From Combretum micranthum (Eukaryota; Streptophyta; Magnoliopsida; Myrtales; Combretaceae): a stretch of DNA of 64,000 nucleotides. Each line of letters begins with the position of its first letter. Position 1 is the first letter of the stretch. Made by a program: the position numbers and the translations under genes. The stretch is taken from the NCBI GenBank assembly GCA_024138025.1, contig JAMXBD010000055.1, positions 1,054,001 to 1,118,000 of the forward strand. Reading direction: 5' to 3'. Positions 35,090 to 47,955 of this stretch are shown here, piece after piece. The notes beneath the pieces were generated by a model, which was given only the letters and a program-made list of their open reading frames with translations, had not been told where the DNA came from and did not search any database.

Positions 35090-36200
35090 ACTTTTCAGCC
35101 CCTTATCACCACCCTTAGTAATGTTATCCTAAATTGACAAATTTGAAAAAAAAAAGTCTTTCTCTCTCTTCTCTTTGTCTTCTCTCTTTCTAATTCTCTT
35201 TTCTCTTTATACTCTTTCTTAACTTTCCCTCTCTCTTTAAAAAAACAACATCTCTATCTCTTCTCTTAAAAGGCATAGAAGAAAATCATCAATGAGTCAA
35301 ACTCAATAATATAAACTTTAGAAGAAGAATTGTAAATGATAATCGCTCTTTCATCTTATCCAAGAACTGAGTCCAAAACAATAATCTTTGCACGAGTTTC
35401 TTCTTTAAGGGCTTTAATTATGCTCCCACATTTTCCAATCACCCCACCAATTTTCCTTGAAGGATGGAGAATTTTGTATTGGGTTTTGCCTGGATTAACA
35501 ATCATAGACAATGTTCCTACCTTGAATCATCCCATTTTCCTCTCTTGTTACCAAACCCAACTAATTAAATGCGGATTTGGTCATTTCCTCGAAAAATCTC
35601 TCCTATTCCCTTCCATAAATCAACTAACCTATACACAAACACCTACAAAATATCCAACATACAAAAATGAAGATATCATGCTTCTTAAATTGAAAATCAA
35701 ATATATATAAAGAAAAATTACTGTGAGGTACTAATGTAATTTTCCAATGATCTTCATATCACTAAGGTTTCAATTTTTGTTCAACAACAAGGCAATACAA
35801 GAACAAAAAACACAATTCACTACATAACCCTAAAGAATCATGAAAGTTAAAAGAAAGTTATAGAAATATAGCTTGTCCATGATTTCTCTAGACAAGCATA
35901 TTATAGAATGCTTAAAGCAACGATGAGGAAATAAGAAAGTCTTATCTTAAGAAACGTTTCGAAATTTGTGCGAGAAGTTAGGTTTTAGATAATATAAGGA
36001 AAAAAATACTTACCAAAATAAGTGAAGAAGAACTGAGCCCTCATCATTGACTCAATAGGTTACTGAGTTAAGTCTAAATGGGCCTTTTTAAGAGGAGAGA
36101 TAGAGACGTTATTTTTTAAGGGGGGGGGGGGTTAAAGAGAAGAGAGAAAGACGGTTTTTTTTAGTAATGGACAGGTGTTAGAGGGCTATTGGTGAATTCA
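35090..36200. mobile_element. Likely Pack-MULE: long imperfect TIRs enclosing a KH-domain gene fragment
   Basis: The left arm (about 35148-35282) and the right arm (about 36075-36165) are inverted copies. Left landmarks in order are gtctttctctctcttctctt, tctctttaaaaaaac and catctctatctcttctctta; the right arm in reverse complement gives cgtctttctctcttctcttt, ttaaaaaataac and gtctctatctctcctcttaa. The right arm has a run of 12 G (36120-36131). Long TIRs around host-gene sequence without transposase are the hallmark of Pack-MULEs. No 9-bp target duplication could be fixed, so the outer limits are approximate. Confidence 0.5.
35335..35616 (-). pseudogene. KH-domain RNA-binding protein gene fragment (HEN4-like)
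   Basis: The minus strand begins at an ATG (35616-35614) reading MEGNRRDFSRK, then, after stops and a shift, YKILHPSRKIGGVIGKCG and SIIKALKEETRAKIIV, ending near DERAIII (35335). The segment I-G-G-V-I-G-K-C-G holds the GxxG loop by which KH domains bind single-stranded RNA; plant HEN4-type proteins carry IGxVIGKGGxIIKxLREET here. Only the N-terminus and first KH domain are present, with stops, so this is a captured or decayed fragment, not a working gene. The overlapping plus-strand 124-codon frame (35336-35710) is its shadow. Confidence 0.6.
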
Positions 36201-36629
36201 CCCACATATGATAATATGACTAACAATGTCAATAGGGAGTAGTAATAAGGAACACAATGTAGACAGCCCATTTTTTTAGGGAAAAAATAGGGGCAATGTT
36301 AATAGCATATATTCTTTTAGAGCATTGAGATACCGATGGTCTGCTCATTAGAAAGCCATTGTTCTTTTAGAAAACTTCTGGTAGTTTGCCTCTCAGAATG
36401 TTATTGCCCTTTTGAAAAAATATTATGCTCATAAGCGCTACGCCTTTTATCTAGCTATGGATAGTTTGCCCATTGAGACACTATCCATTCATTAAAAAAT
36501 TCTTAATAATTTGCTTTTTAGGGCATCATCTCTTAATTAAGAAATTCATCCGTATAGGCAAAAATGATGGTCTATTGTTTAGCATTTGTAGTAAAATTTT
36601 ATTCAAACTTCACTATAAAGAGGAGCAAT
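36201..36629 (+). other. 3' internal region of a Tat-like gypsy element
   Basis: No coding frame. Loosely repeated units of about 45-60 bases occur (tggtctgctcattagaaagc, tggtagtttgcctctcagaa, tggatagtttgcccattgag). They end at a purine-rich aaagaggagcaa next to an LTR-like start. This resembles the 3' untranslated end of Tat-lineage elements. The assignment is inferred from texture and from the cgtagacaccc boundary. Confidence 0.35.
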
Positions 36630-37800
36630 CGTAGACACCCAATTTTTGCCTTCTTTTACTCTTTGCCATTTGCTAAGTTTACATTAAAAGAAAATCCTTA
36701 AAAAACATAAATTAAAAAAATATAAAAAAATTATTACAAAATTTTAAAAATGAAAAAAGAGGTAAAAATAATAATAAAAGAGGGTTAGATGAATATCAAT
36801 TTCCAAGGTCATAAAGAGCTTTAATAGAATCTCGACACATATAAAATTTGACTAAATTTGAATTTAGTGATAGGATGAACCATTTTTATTCCATATTTCC
36901 AATCTTAGTCCATTTTGTTAAATTTGGTGAATATCAGGTTTAAACCTATAATTTAGTTAAATTGAGATTTTTTGTTGAAAATATACCTTAATATGTGCGT
37001 ATTAGGACATTTTATACAAAATGTTTTAATTTAGTTATTGGAAAATAAAAAGAAGATGACCATTTTTCCCATCAATGCTTAAAATCATAGACGATAGATA
37101 AAGGTCAGTAGGCGTATTAAAGATAAAAAAAAATGAAATGATATAGTGATTGTTGCGTGCAGGTGTTAAAGATCACAGGTTTGATTCTCCATGTGCATGG
37201 TGTTGTAGTTTATTTTTTCTGACTTTAGTATGCCACGTGATAGTCATATTACTATCTTCTACGTTAGACACCCATTATAAGCAAGAAGGAGAAAGAAAGT
37301 TATAAATAAGGCTAAATCTTATTTTTGAAAAATTACAAAGTTATCATCATCACTTAAGGGATTTATAATTATGAAGATATCATAATCGCCTAAGAGATTT
37401 ATATTATAACTTAAAGGAATTAGATAAAGAACAAAAAGAGGGGCTTAAACCAGTGAAAAAAAAATAATTTAAATCTATCTAAAATTCTAATATAAACTCG
37501 AAGTTTGTGTGTAATTTATAACACAAACTCATCAAGAAAATTCTACTAGCGAAGAACAAAATGGGATAAAAAACACATTCATTAATCTCCTTCTCTCTTA
37601 GAACCATCATCTTATCTTCTCTTTCCTCAACACCTACTTTTTCTCTATTTAAAATTTTCTCGCTCCCATTTATCCTCCTCTATCAGACGCCAGATGGACC
37701 AAGCTACAATGTGTTAATTTGGAACTACTAACAAGTATTCAAGACAAAACTTACTTGTGAATCAAGAAATGAGTCATGTTCTTGAGTAAAAAGAGATCTC
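36630..37800 (+). repeat. LTR-like sequence of a Tat-lineage Ty3/gypsy element
   Basis: It starts cgtagacacccaatttttgc, one base from the TGTAGACACCC start common in Tat-type LTRs, right after a polypurine tract. A plus-strand TATA motif (gttataaataagg, near 37300) fits an LTR promoter. The 3' end was not found; the limit at about 37800 is set by the next LTR-like start at 37831. Confidence 0.4.
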
Positions 37801-37830
37801 GAAGCCAAGAGAAAACAAAGTGTGTGAAAA

Positions 37831-40800
37831 TGATACGACTCGACCCTTGGGATGCTTAAGGGTGAGGTTGTTTCGTCACACACATCACCTCCAAGCAATA
37901 TATGCAAGGCATTCCATTATTGAATGGGTTTCTATTTGAGTTTTAGCTTAAGAAATCATCATTATTAATTTTTATAAAAGAAGTCTGATAGAGTATTGTC
38001 TGTTTTTCCATGGTTCGGGTTTATCAAAACGGTGAATTTTTAAGCCATTAGAGGAAAGAGCCTCAATTATCAATTTACAAATATCACCTTTAGGGCCTAT
38101 CAAATAGGCATGACTTAACCGCAAAACTTTTGGACTTAAAGGTCCATGTTAAATCGAACAAAAGTCTTTGATTATTATTGATTAAAATTATCCAAATTAT
38201 AAAATATGATTACAATAAAACCTTTACATGAAAAGAGCTCATAAAAGCCAGTCTCATACATTACGATTTAACAAAGTCGTCTGGCGTAGCACTCATCCCC
38301 ATCGTACCACTACGTAACTTGGAATATTAAAGAATGAGTTACAAAACTTAGTACATAGTAATATAAACACGCATTGCATGTCATGCACACTTAGGCTAAT
38401 GCAACAAGCATGATTTAAGTTTAATTATATTTAATTCATCAACCAAGTATTCCCAGCATCCTAAAAATACAAACACACACAAGAGTACTCATGACTCCCA
38501 CCAAACAAAAGGGGTAGGGTTCTCTCACGGATCACGCATCGAATAGTGGGGTTCAATAAGTCCCCCTATCATTGAAAAGAAAAGAAAGAAATAGTCTCGT
38601 ACGACTCAATCCCTCACAAACAGTCATAAATGAGCACGGTCCGTTGCAACGCTTTATGCAATAGCTCATAACCCTGCATAACTTTGTTGCAACTTCTCTC
38701 CAGCTCCTAATTGATCATCAGATTTTGGAATCTCCCCTATCGACTACCCACTTATCCTTACCACTCATTGCGTGGGGGCCCAAGCACCTACTACTACCAC
38801 ATCATCCTAGAATTGCGATCAGACTCGCAACCCAGTATGGGAGTGCCACTCCTGGAGTAAGCAACTAAGCAACAACCTAGCACTCAATTAAGCCGAGTTT
38901 AAATTCTTAGTCAGTTATTAAAACTATTATAACAAGCAACAGGTAATTACTGCATGCCTGTAGGTCAACTCGAGCTCATTATCCGTTCCCAGCCAAAATC
39001 CAATAGCTGTTCATTTTTTAAATTATAATCAGTTTATGATTAACTATCTCTAACTCCTTTACTTTGTTTACTGCATTTAGGTTGCATTGACTTAGTCTTA
39101 ACCAAGTTAATTAGACTCAATCATTTAATTCAATTACTAAGTGAAGTTAATTAAACTTAATCAATCTAATTCATTTTAGTTCATTCAAGTTCAGTAAGCC
39201 AAGTTGAACTTAGATTATTAACTAAGTTCATTTTATATTTAACTCTATGTTTAACCAAATTATTTATTAAATTTATAAACCCATTAATACTCATGCTTAA
39301 TTATATCATTCAACTAATACAACACATTAACTATCCTTTATCCATTTTATTTTAGCTCAAAAAGATTTATTTTATACTTAACTATATACACTTAACTAGT
39401 AAAACAAGTTTTCAACTTTATTTGTTTATATAATAGTTTGAAACAAATGAAATCCAAGCCTTGATACCTTTGGAATTTCTAAAAATTTAAAACATAAAAA
39501 TTGTAGATATCTTTTTAAGCTTTTCGTAGCCTCTTGAATCATTTCAATCGGAGTTCAGACGAAAAAGTTATGATCAATTTACGAAACAGTATCGCAAGTA
39601 GAAAGAAACACAAGGGAAGTACGGCTGGATGTATGCCACCGTGTTTATCGGCGAATTTTTTTTCAATGTGGAACATAGTGAGAAGCACTGTAGAAAACAT
39701 GCCCTCGCATTTCTACCATGTTTTTCTGTGTTTTATGAATTTCCTTTGTGTTTTTGGTCCAGGAGAAACACGATTGGAAACATTACATTGTGTTCCCCTT
39801 GTGTTGTCTTTAATTTTCACTTTTTCTTCGTGTTTTAGAGGTCAAAATGTAGCAATGGAAAACATGATGTTGTGTTTCCATCGTGCTCTTCTAGGTTTGT
39901 CTTTTTACATTTTTAAACTTCATTTTCTTCATCAAAATAAGTTTTTAAACAAATCCAATGATGATTTAATGGTACTAAATGTTCGTATATATGCCTAAAT
40001 TCAACTATATTCATATTCCATGTGCTAAAGCATGATAGATTAAGATTAAAGCTCAAATCATCCATGTTGATAGCAACTGCTAAGATTATCATGGTTTCAT
40101 TGAAATTTCCAAACATTTCCAGTAAAATTCTTTACCTAACTTATTTTAACATCTATAGCATTACTTTCTACTCATTCTATGATCTTGTCCATAATTTTCA
40201 ATACATAGAAACATTTATTTCTCCTCAAAGTTAGTCTACATAGATTTCAAATTGAAAACATGCTTATCTTCCTCTTTATTACTTCTAGACATATCTCATT
40301 TACTCACTATCATAGGTTCACCTCAACAAAGGTCGAGTTTTGGGTTTTCTACCTCGTTGTAGCAGTTGTAGGGTGATTCTCCAAATGGAAAATATTGCAA
40401 AACTGATTATCTTTCTTCCTTCACTTATTCAGCTGGAAAAGATGATTCTAAACTCCAAAATCACTCGACACCCAATTTCTTGCAACCCATGTCATGAACC
40501 AACATACCCAAATCAACTTTCATGATTAAAACACTAAAATACTCACAATTTGGTATCTTTAAATGTCATACCTATCTTGACACGAATTTTGTTGGGATGG
40601 AGGGTCTCATTCCTTTTCTATCATTACTTCATCCTCTCCATTTTCCTCGTGTAAAGACACCACATAAGCTAATTAGTGCTGCACTTTTGCTAATCTCGCT
40701 CATTTAACACTAATAAGGAGTTGGAGTTTTAGAGAACTTTACCTTAGGTTTTGAGAGGGTTTCATGAAAGGAAAAGAGGCAAAAAAATAGAAAATGGATA

Positions 40801-41270
40801 TTTATATGGGAGAGGAAGGGCAGAATTAGGGTTTTAGATAAGGGGAAAATGATATCCTTTAGGGTTTTTGCCACATGACACGCTCCGATGCGTCTAATCT
40901 CACATATGCAAGACCCTTAGCTTGTTTTAAACAGTTTGGGGCTTTTAATTAATCTCCTAGGCTAATAATGACTTAATATATCATCCAAATTGAATTTATT
41001 TAAAATTTAAAATTTTTAATACGCGTAAGTTCCCGAGCAAAGGTAAAATTGAGATTTTGCAAAACTAAAGCTTCTAATGACATTGTTTCGATTTTTCTTA
41101 CAAAACTTTTCATTTAAAGGACTACTTTAAAATTATAATTTAATTTATCTCAATATTCGAATTGCTTTTGAATTTTTCAATATTTGGCTTTTCAATTTGG
41201 AAATAATTTAGTAATTTTTTAAAAATTAGCAATTTAAATATGTACATAAGTCCAATTGGATTCCATTGAC
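37831..41270 (-). repeat. Long LTR-like sequence, minus orientation (gypsy, long-LTR family)
   Basis: It starts tgatacgactcgacccttgg, like the TGTCACGACTCG starts of long plant gypsy LTRs. Toward the right it has a minus-strand TATA-like motif (ccatataaatatcc near 40800) and ends with text similar to the solo LTR at 28411-32554 (aatacgcgtaa at 41020 against 31976). Inside, 39600-39900 is packed with variants of gtgttt/aaacac; the 154-codon plus-strand frame there (39534-39998) is a by-product. The right end is not defined. Confidence 0.45.
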
Positions 41271-41290
41271 CTTATTTAATTTTTTATCTC

Positions 41291-41469
41291 TGATGACTGG
41301 TGTTTGGATCATTCTGAAAATACCTGATTTATTATTGTAACAAAAACTCTAATGAAAAGTACAAACAAATGTATTATCAAAGCTACTTAATATGTACACG
41401 TGTATATAATAAAAAGAAGATTGAAGGTAATAGAAAAAGATAGATCATTAGTATAATACAACTTAACAT
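41291..41469 (-). repeat. Short LTR of the minus-strand copia remnant
   Basis: Read on the minus strand, a purine tract (gaaggggatg) precedes tgttaagttgtattatacta at 41469. The proposed end, cagtcatca, is at 41291. The position directly after RNase H and the size suit a small copia LTR. The other LTR is missing, so the end is uncertain. Confidence 0.45.
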
Positions 41470-41472
41470 CCC

Positions 41473-42712
41473 CTTCAAGTTAACTTTCAACAAGTCTCAA
41501 CTTGGAACAAAAAGAAAGAAGAATTTTATCTTTGATAGCCGTAGTGAGAAAATCTGCTAATTGACTAGTTGATGGAACATAAGCAATGTTTAAAAAACCA
41601 AAAGTAACACGGTCCCTTGTAAAATGCACGTCTAACTCAATGTGCTTAACCCAATCATGAAAGCATGGATTCTCAACTACCATCTTAGCAGCTCTGCCGT
41701 CAGTGTGAATTGTAATAAGTAGTGTAATAGAAATTCCCATATCACGAAGTAAAAACGAAATCCATAACAATTCTTTGGTCGTACTAGCAATACTTTGGTA
41801 CTCCGCTTCGATTGAAGATGTTGAAATAGTTGCTTATTTCTTTGTTTTCCAAGAAACTAAAGAATTACCTAAAAATACAATAACCTATCAATAATTTACG
41901 ATCAACTCTATATGATCCCCAATTCGCATCGGCATAGGCAATAAGAGACAAATCATTAACAGAGTTAAGTGATGACCCATAATGAAGAGTACCCTTCAAA
42001 TATTTCAAAACATGAAAAGCAATCTCCATATGTGTGGTGTGTAGATTGAAAACGAAATGACTAAGCTATTGCACTATGAAAGAAATATTCGGTCTTGTCA
42101 ATGTTAAGTCCATCAAAAAGATGATGGATCAGATAGCAAAGTGCTAGAACCATTATCTAAGTGTACACTAGGGGAAGTTGTGTTTTAGCAGGCTCAGCTC
42201 CAGTGAGGCTAAGATCATGTAAAATGTTTAATAAGAACTTACACTGATGCAGTATGAAACCAAAGGAAGTTCTACATACTTCAATTCCCAAAAAAAATTT
42301 CACATCGTCTGGATCTTTAATAGTAAACGTACTATCCAAAGATGATTTAATATATTGTATAGTGGACAAATTATCTCCTACTAATAAAACATCATCTACA
42401 TGCACAAGAATCGCTACAAATCCGCTAGCATCAGACCTAATAAAGAGTGAATGATCGTATCCTGACTGAGAAAAGCCCAAAGATAATTAAATTCCTTATT
42501 CTATTAGTGTGAAGCTTGTTTGAGACCATTTAAAGATCTCACCAATTTACAAACTTAACTAGGCTTAACAGAAATATACCCTTGAGGAGGCTCCATATAA
42601 ATCTCTTTATCTATATACCCATAAAAAAAAAAAAAAGCACTGTTCACATCTTATTGATGAATAAACCAATTTTTTGTTGAACCAACAGCCAAGAGCAACT
42701 TAGCAGTAGTGA
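41473..42712 (-). pseudogene. pol: Ty1/copia RT-RNase H remnant
   Basis: Minus-strand reading begins near 42712 with AKLLLAVGSTKNWFIHQ, then EIYMEPPQGYISVKPS near 42606. It is open from 42480 to 42157 through the catalytic box, here HVDDVLL (usually YVDD), and KFFLGIEV. After stops, RNase H follows with SSIEAEYQSIAST near 41800 and ends in the open frame 41770-41480 (VENPCFHDWVKHIELDVHFT, ADFLTTAIKDK). Gag, protease and integrase are missing upstream because the sequence is cut at 42712-42718 by a plus-strand LTR. The poly-A-like run in plus (42627-42638) and several stops confirm decay. Confidence 0.8.
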
Positions 42713-42717
42713 GTTTT

Positions 42718-43670
42718 TGTAAACCCCTGAATTTTTCATAATTCTTAGAAAATAATCCTATAAGTCAAACACCAAAACCGAAATCTTGAAAATCGACTCA
42801 AGTAAAACCGAATTCTAAATAAGATCAACTACAAAAATTATTAACCTTGAGAAAAAGAGAACCCTCAAAACAAAATGGAAAATCTATCGTCGATTGATTC
42901 AACATCCGTACGCTCACCAAATCATCTATCGATATCTAACACGCAAATCAAGATGATATATCCTAATAACGCTCGACAAAAAAAATACTAAAACCTTAAA
43001 TCATTCAGAGAATTTAGAATTAAAAAATTTAGATTGCCAACAAAAGTCAAAACGAGTCGACCCATAACCCTAGACTAGGTTAAATAATCCCGGGAACTGA
43101 AAAATATTAAATAGATCACAAATAAAATAAAAGAAAATGTAAATATTGAACCAAAAATATAAAACGCTCAAAAACCCCAAAATTTTGTAGTCTTATAAAT
43201 AACTCAACAAGTCGAAAGTCAAACCGGAACCCTAAAAATCAACAAAATCTATAACAAACCCCATTGTTTAGATCCAACAATCCCGCGCTTTTAAACCCTA
43301 AATAACGGAACTGAAGTAATTGTTGATAATAATTCATAATAATACGGGAAAGCTTAAAAATATCATATTCGCAAATTTCTAGTGTTTCTTAGATCTAAAT
43401 GGGATAAGTTTTCGAAAATCGTGCCTCGATATACTGAATAATAAAAATATTCCAACAACACCGTTAGACTCATAATGATATAAGGACTCAAAAAATATCA
43501 GTTGTAGAATTTTTCAAAATCTAAAAATATATGATATAGCCCGTTTACGTGTATTTTTATTACTGTCAATATTTTATTTGTCTAAGCTACTATTCATTGT
43601 TGTGTCTTCCTATTTATTACTATTCACCTATTTTTACTGCTTCACACCTTCATTTAATATATATACCCTG
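42718..43670 (+). repeat. 5' part of a long gypsy LTR, plus orientation
   Basis: It begins tgtaaacccctgaatttttc, matching in order and wording the reverse complement of the right end of the solo LTR (tgtaagccctcgaatttttc). Further shared landmarks are atcgtgcctcgat (43420), cgtttacgtgtatttttatt (43541) and a TATA-like ttaatatatataccctg (43656). Similarity is lost after about 43670. It interrupts the copia RT remnant. Confidence 0.6.
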
Positions 43671-46600
43671 TCATGCCAATAAGGTGCTAGATTTTCTGTT
43701 GGATTCCAGCCAAAATGACTATGGGTGCAAAGTTTAAAAAGTTTATGTATTTTTGTGGGTTGAAATTTTTTTGAGACATAAAAAATTATTATATCGAGAA
43801 AGTTAAGGTACCGTTAGAGTAATTCGTCCATTGAAAAATTTAAGCACTCATAATTAGTTTCACGCATCTAACCATTGTTCAAAGGAGTAAATTTTTTTTC
43901 ACAAGAATGAATAGCGAGGCAAAGTAACGTCGTCTGTGCATCATTGATATTGAATCTAATAATGAGTAGATTGTTGCTCCTATTTTCAATTCTTGATTCT
44001 GACCTTTTACTTGGTGTGATGTATGCTTTTGTTTTTTTCAAAACATGGTGGAGGCTTCTATCAAAGCTCACATGCATGGAATGTACGCAATGAAATGACC
44101 CTACTAAGGCACATGCATGAATATCATTCTTCAAATTTGGACTTTGATTTATTTTATTTTATTTTAATTGAGGAACTGCTTGGTTGGAACCATCGAGTAT
44201 GTGGTCTACCCACCCGAACTATTAGGTTTGGCCAATCGACCCGCCAAACCCGGTGAGTCATATGGTAGGTCTTACCTGTTATATGCGGTCCGACTCCTAG
44301 GTTGGGAACTAGTCGTGATAGTTTGAACTAGGCAACAGTTCAAACTCATCCCATGATGATGTCAATTCATGTGACTTAACTTTCCTTATATGGTTTATGT
44401 AAATGCTATGAATGCGTTCGTTTTGCATGCTTTTGCAATATAAATGAGATTGCTAACAATTTTATGATCACAGATTATGTCATAATAATTATAAGCTCTT
44501 GGTTATCTGAGCTTTAATAACATATCAGTATCATAGGATTATAAATGTCACATTTAGGACTTGTTAGGATTATATTACATAAAAGGTCATTTTTATCATG
44601 TAGATGGATTTTCATAAATAAAAAAGTGAATTAATCGGTATTTTTAATATTAGAGCTTTGCATTAGTTTTATTTTTTTATTTTTTTATTTGGAACTCTTA
44701 ATACTGGCATCCTAGGATTTTCATGAAATAAATTAATTTGGTAAATTATCGTAACCCGGGCAATTTTGGAGTTAAAATCTATCAATAAACTAAAGTTTTA
44801 TAAAATCAAATGAACTACGAATGTTTGATTCCGACATAGCACATATATAGACACATGTGGGGTAATCATGAAAAAATTATTTTTCTACACTTTATTTCTA
44901 CATTTTTAGCATATGTCATATATTTTCTTCATTTGGTATTATTATTTTATATATCTAATATATATTTTTTTATTCTTTGCCAATCTTTACTAACTTATCT
45001 ATTTCTTGTCATTTTTAGGAATTTAATGATTTACTAATAACTTTAAACATTTCATGTTGTAAGATTTTGGTGAATTTCATGTAAACTTCCATTATTTCAT
45101 TATTGTCTTTATTTTTATCATTTGTATATAATATATGTGTATAAAGAAATAATGCATTTAATCTAGGCCCGTATAAATTTTAAAAGCTCATAAGCAGTAG
45201 CCTCTTTAGGTGTAATATAATAGCCAGAATCCAAAATATTTTAGTTTAATTTTTTCAAAAATTGATTTTTTAGAAAAGTTCATGGACCAGTATCTTGAAT
45301 CAAAGTTGGTTTGCTTAGTTGACTCTAACTTCATTTTTTTTTTCAACTTTGGTTGGTGGCGGCTTTGAGTAAATTTTTAATGATTTTTCAAAACGGATTT
45401 TTTAAAAAGTTTTCTTTAATTTTATTGAATAATCATGTTAAGCGGACTAGGCTTAAGTGGATCCAATTAAAGAAGAGAGAAATTTTCAAGCTCGACGAAA
45501 AGTTGTCGACTCTTTTAGGAACTTGGGCTATCCACTATCGGGCTTTTAAAAAATTTTATGGGCCTTAATTAAAATCATCACTGTTGTAACATTTGTATTT
45601 TATGCTTTTTTATTTTTTGCTTTATGTATTATATTGTGCATTTGTGATAATTTTGTGAAATGAGACCAATGGTCAATATGAGAAATGAGATGCGCATTGT
45701 TTGTTAGATGTGGTTAAACTTAGACTAACTTAGAAAACCTTAGGAAGAGGCCCAAGTGTAGTCCACCAAATGTCAAGGGATAGCTCTTATCTAAGGATGA
45801 TGGATAACCTCACTCATGCTTCATAGAAACGTGGGAGCTGTGGAACATGGGACCTTTGGAGTTCACCATGTGTTAGGCCCATGATTCTGTTCAAACCATT
45901 CCATTTTTCAAAAATGAAAATAAAATAAATATAACAATAAAAAAAGGAGTTCAACTTTTCCAAAATGGGGTTCGTCCCATTTCGAAGTTGTAATTTTATT
46001 AATCTCTTTCCCAAATACTATAACCCTGTAAATTTACATACCCTTATATTATTCATTCCTATGTAATTTTATAATATAAAGTTTTTTTAAATAGGAATTC
46101 TATAATATGAACTTTATATGTGTTTTTTGCTATAAACTTCACATATAAATTTTTGCCATATAATTGCCTGTACTATTTATTGCAATCAATGGCAGGCTTA
46201 TTAGGGACTCCATTTTATCAAAATCCATTTACAATTCTAACCATGTAATAGAAATTTTGATAATATCCCGACTCTAGACTATAAGACTTTTCTCCAGTGT
46301 AATTAATCCAACTCAATTTTCCAGAATTTAATAAAAAATTATGGGCCTCTTCATCCATAAGCAATACTCGATCCACTTTATTGATTTTTCCAAACTTGTT
46401 ATATACTATGGTAACATAAAATATTACCCTTAGACCTTTATAAAATTACAAGATTCATATAACACGGTCTAATTTTTTTTTTTTTCCTAATATACTTCAA
46501 AGATAAAAATCATGGACCTTTACAAAATGAAATTCACGTACCATAATTCTATAACTGTCTATAAAACATACATGTAATGTAAAGATCATAATCGTTATAA

Positions 46601-47955
46601 AATAAAATAAAAAAATTGTATTCCCTGTATACACATAAAACGAAAATCATGTATAAATTTTATTCATATAGTTTTGCTTTATTATAATAATCTTGCCTAA
46701 ATAACTAATAAACTTATTGGAAGTTCAGCCCACTTGTAACCTAATTCCGGGGTTTTAAACGAAATGGCAACTTTGTAGATCGTAGATAGGACCTTTTTCT
46801 TTTAAAAATATTATGACTCACTCACTAAAATTCAAGATTTTTTTTTTAACTTCATAAATCCCTTTTTCTTTGAAATTTTTGTAGTAAAAAATGTTTAAAC
46901 AAAAATGATAATAAAAGACTTTTTTCAGAACATTACTATGGACCTTTCAATAAAAAGCTTGACCCTGAGTTGTAATCTTATTAATATTTTATAAAACATT
47001 TTTCATGTATAGTTGTAAAATAAGATGCATATACTATATCAGTTGTGAAATTGTTTTAATATGCCCATAAAAATAAAATTTATATAATATTGACATGCTA
47101 TATACATAAAATCATTTATCATTTACAAAAGAAGAATCTTGTACAAAATTTTTATTCCCTAGATGACTTTCCTTCTTGTAATTTATTTCAATCTTGAAAA
47201 GGAAATGAAATGATGGGTCCGTTATCCATTCAATTTAATTGTAATTTGACTTATAACATGAGAATTCTAATGGACTTGCAACTTTAAATACATGCTTTTT
47301 CACATTTTAATCGAGACGGATTGAATTAAATTTAATTCACCTTCGCATTTGTCCCCCTAACCTAACAGTAAAAATAAAATAATAAAAAAAACAAAGAGAC
47401 AGAGTAAAAAAAAAAAATCAACATGATCAAAACATATAAATAATACAAAAATGATCCCAAAAAAATCATGAGGTTCAAAAAGAGCAAGTTCAATTCTTAA
47501 GTTCCTATCTTGCAAATTATCTCACCCTTAGCTAATAAAATACTATTATCCATCATCCTTGTAAGTAGAATTTATCACTTCATTAAGTCGTCGACTCTTT
47601 CATAGGTGTTCATGTCCATGTCGAGCTACCTTCCTTTAACTTATTGGACATAGGACATCATGTTTAAAATCTGTCGCCTTTCAATAGGACAGATGCCACC
47701 TCTTTTCTAACATTAAGTGCACTCCTTTAAAATGATCATCTGATGTCATTTATGTAATGTTATACTTTTGCTAACTTTTAGAAAGTTTAATCTAGTGTTG
47801 TAATATTAGCTTCTAAATGATAATTCCTAAAAAAAAATTGAAAATTTTTCAAAAATAGCCTTCTACTAACAAGTAGAGGTTTTCATAGACTTTAATATCG
47901 CCTCAAGTGGTTCAACCCATACTTAAAGCTCAAAATCATTAAGTCTGCATTCAAG
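43671..47955. other. AT-rich region, no gene recognised; possible decayed LTR material
   Basis: Short open frames (43868-44134 minus, 44023-44256, 44855-45037 and 45353-45568 plus, 45814-46014 minus) show no known domain. Motifs of the form gacctttayaaaat recur at about 46433, 46513 and 46936, and agttgtaat(t/c)ttattaat at 45985 and 46974. Such loosely repeated text is typical of Tat-element LTRs, but no ends were found. Confidence 0.3.

Noticed and set aside
35336..35710. 124-codon plus-strand ORF
   Set aside because: It is the antisense shadow of the KH-domain fragment, which gives recognisable protein on the minus strand.
39534..39998. 154-codon plus-strand ORF with no stops
   Set aside because: It lies in a gtgttt-rich block of a long LTR; the overlapping frame 39629-39838 is also open, and the amino-acid pattern shows no domain. 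Low stop density comes from the repeat composition.
45353..45568. 71-codon plus-strand ORF
   Set aside because: Lys/Leu/Phe-rich reading of AT-rich DNA, no known motif and no neighbouring coding support.
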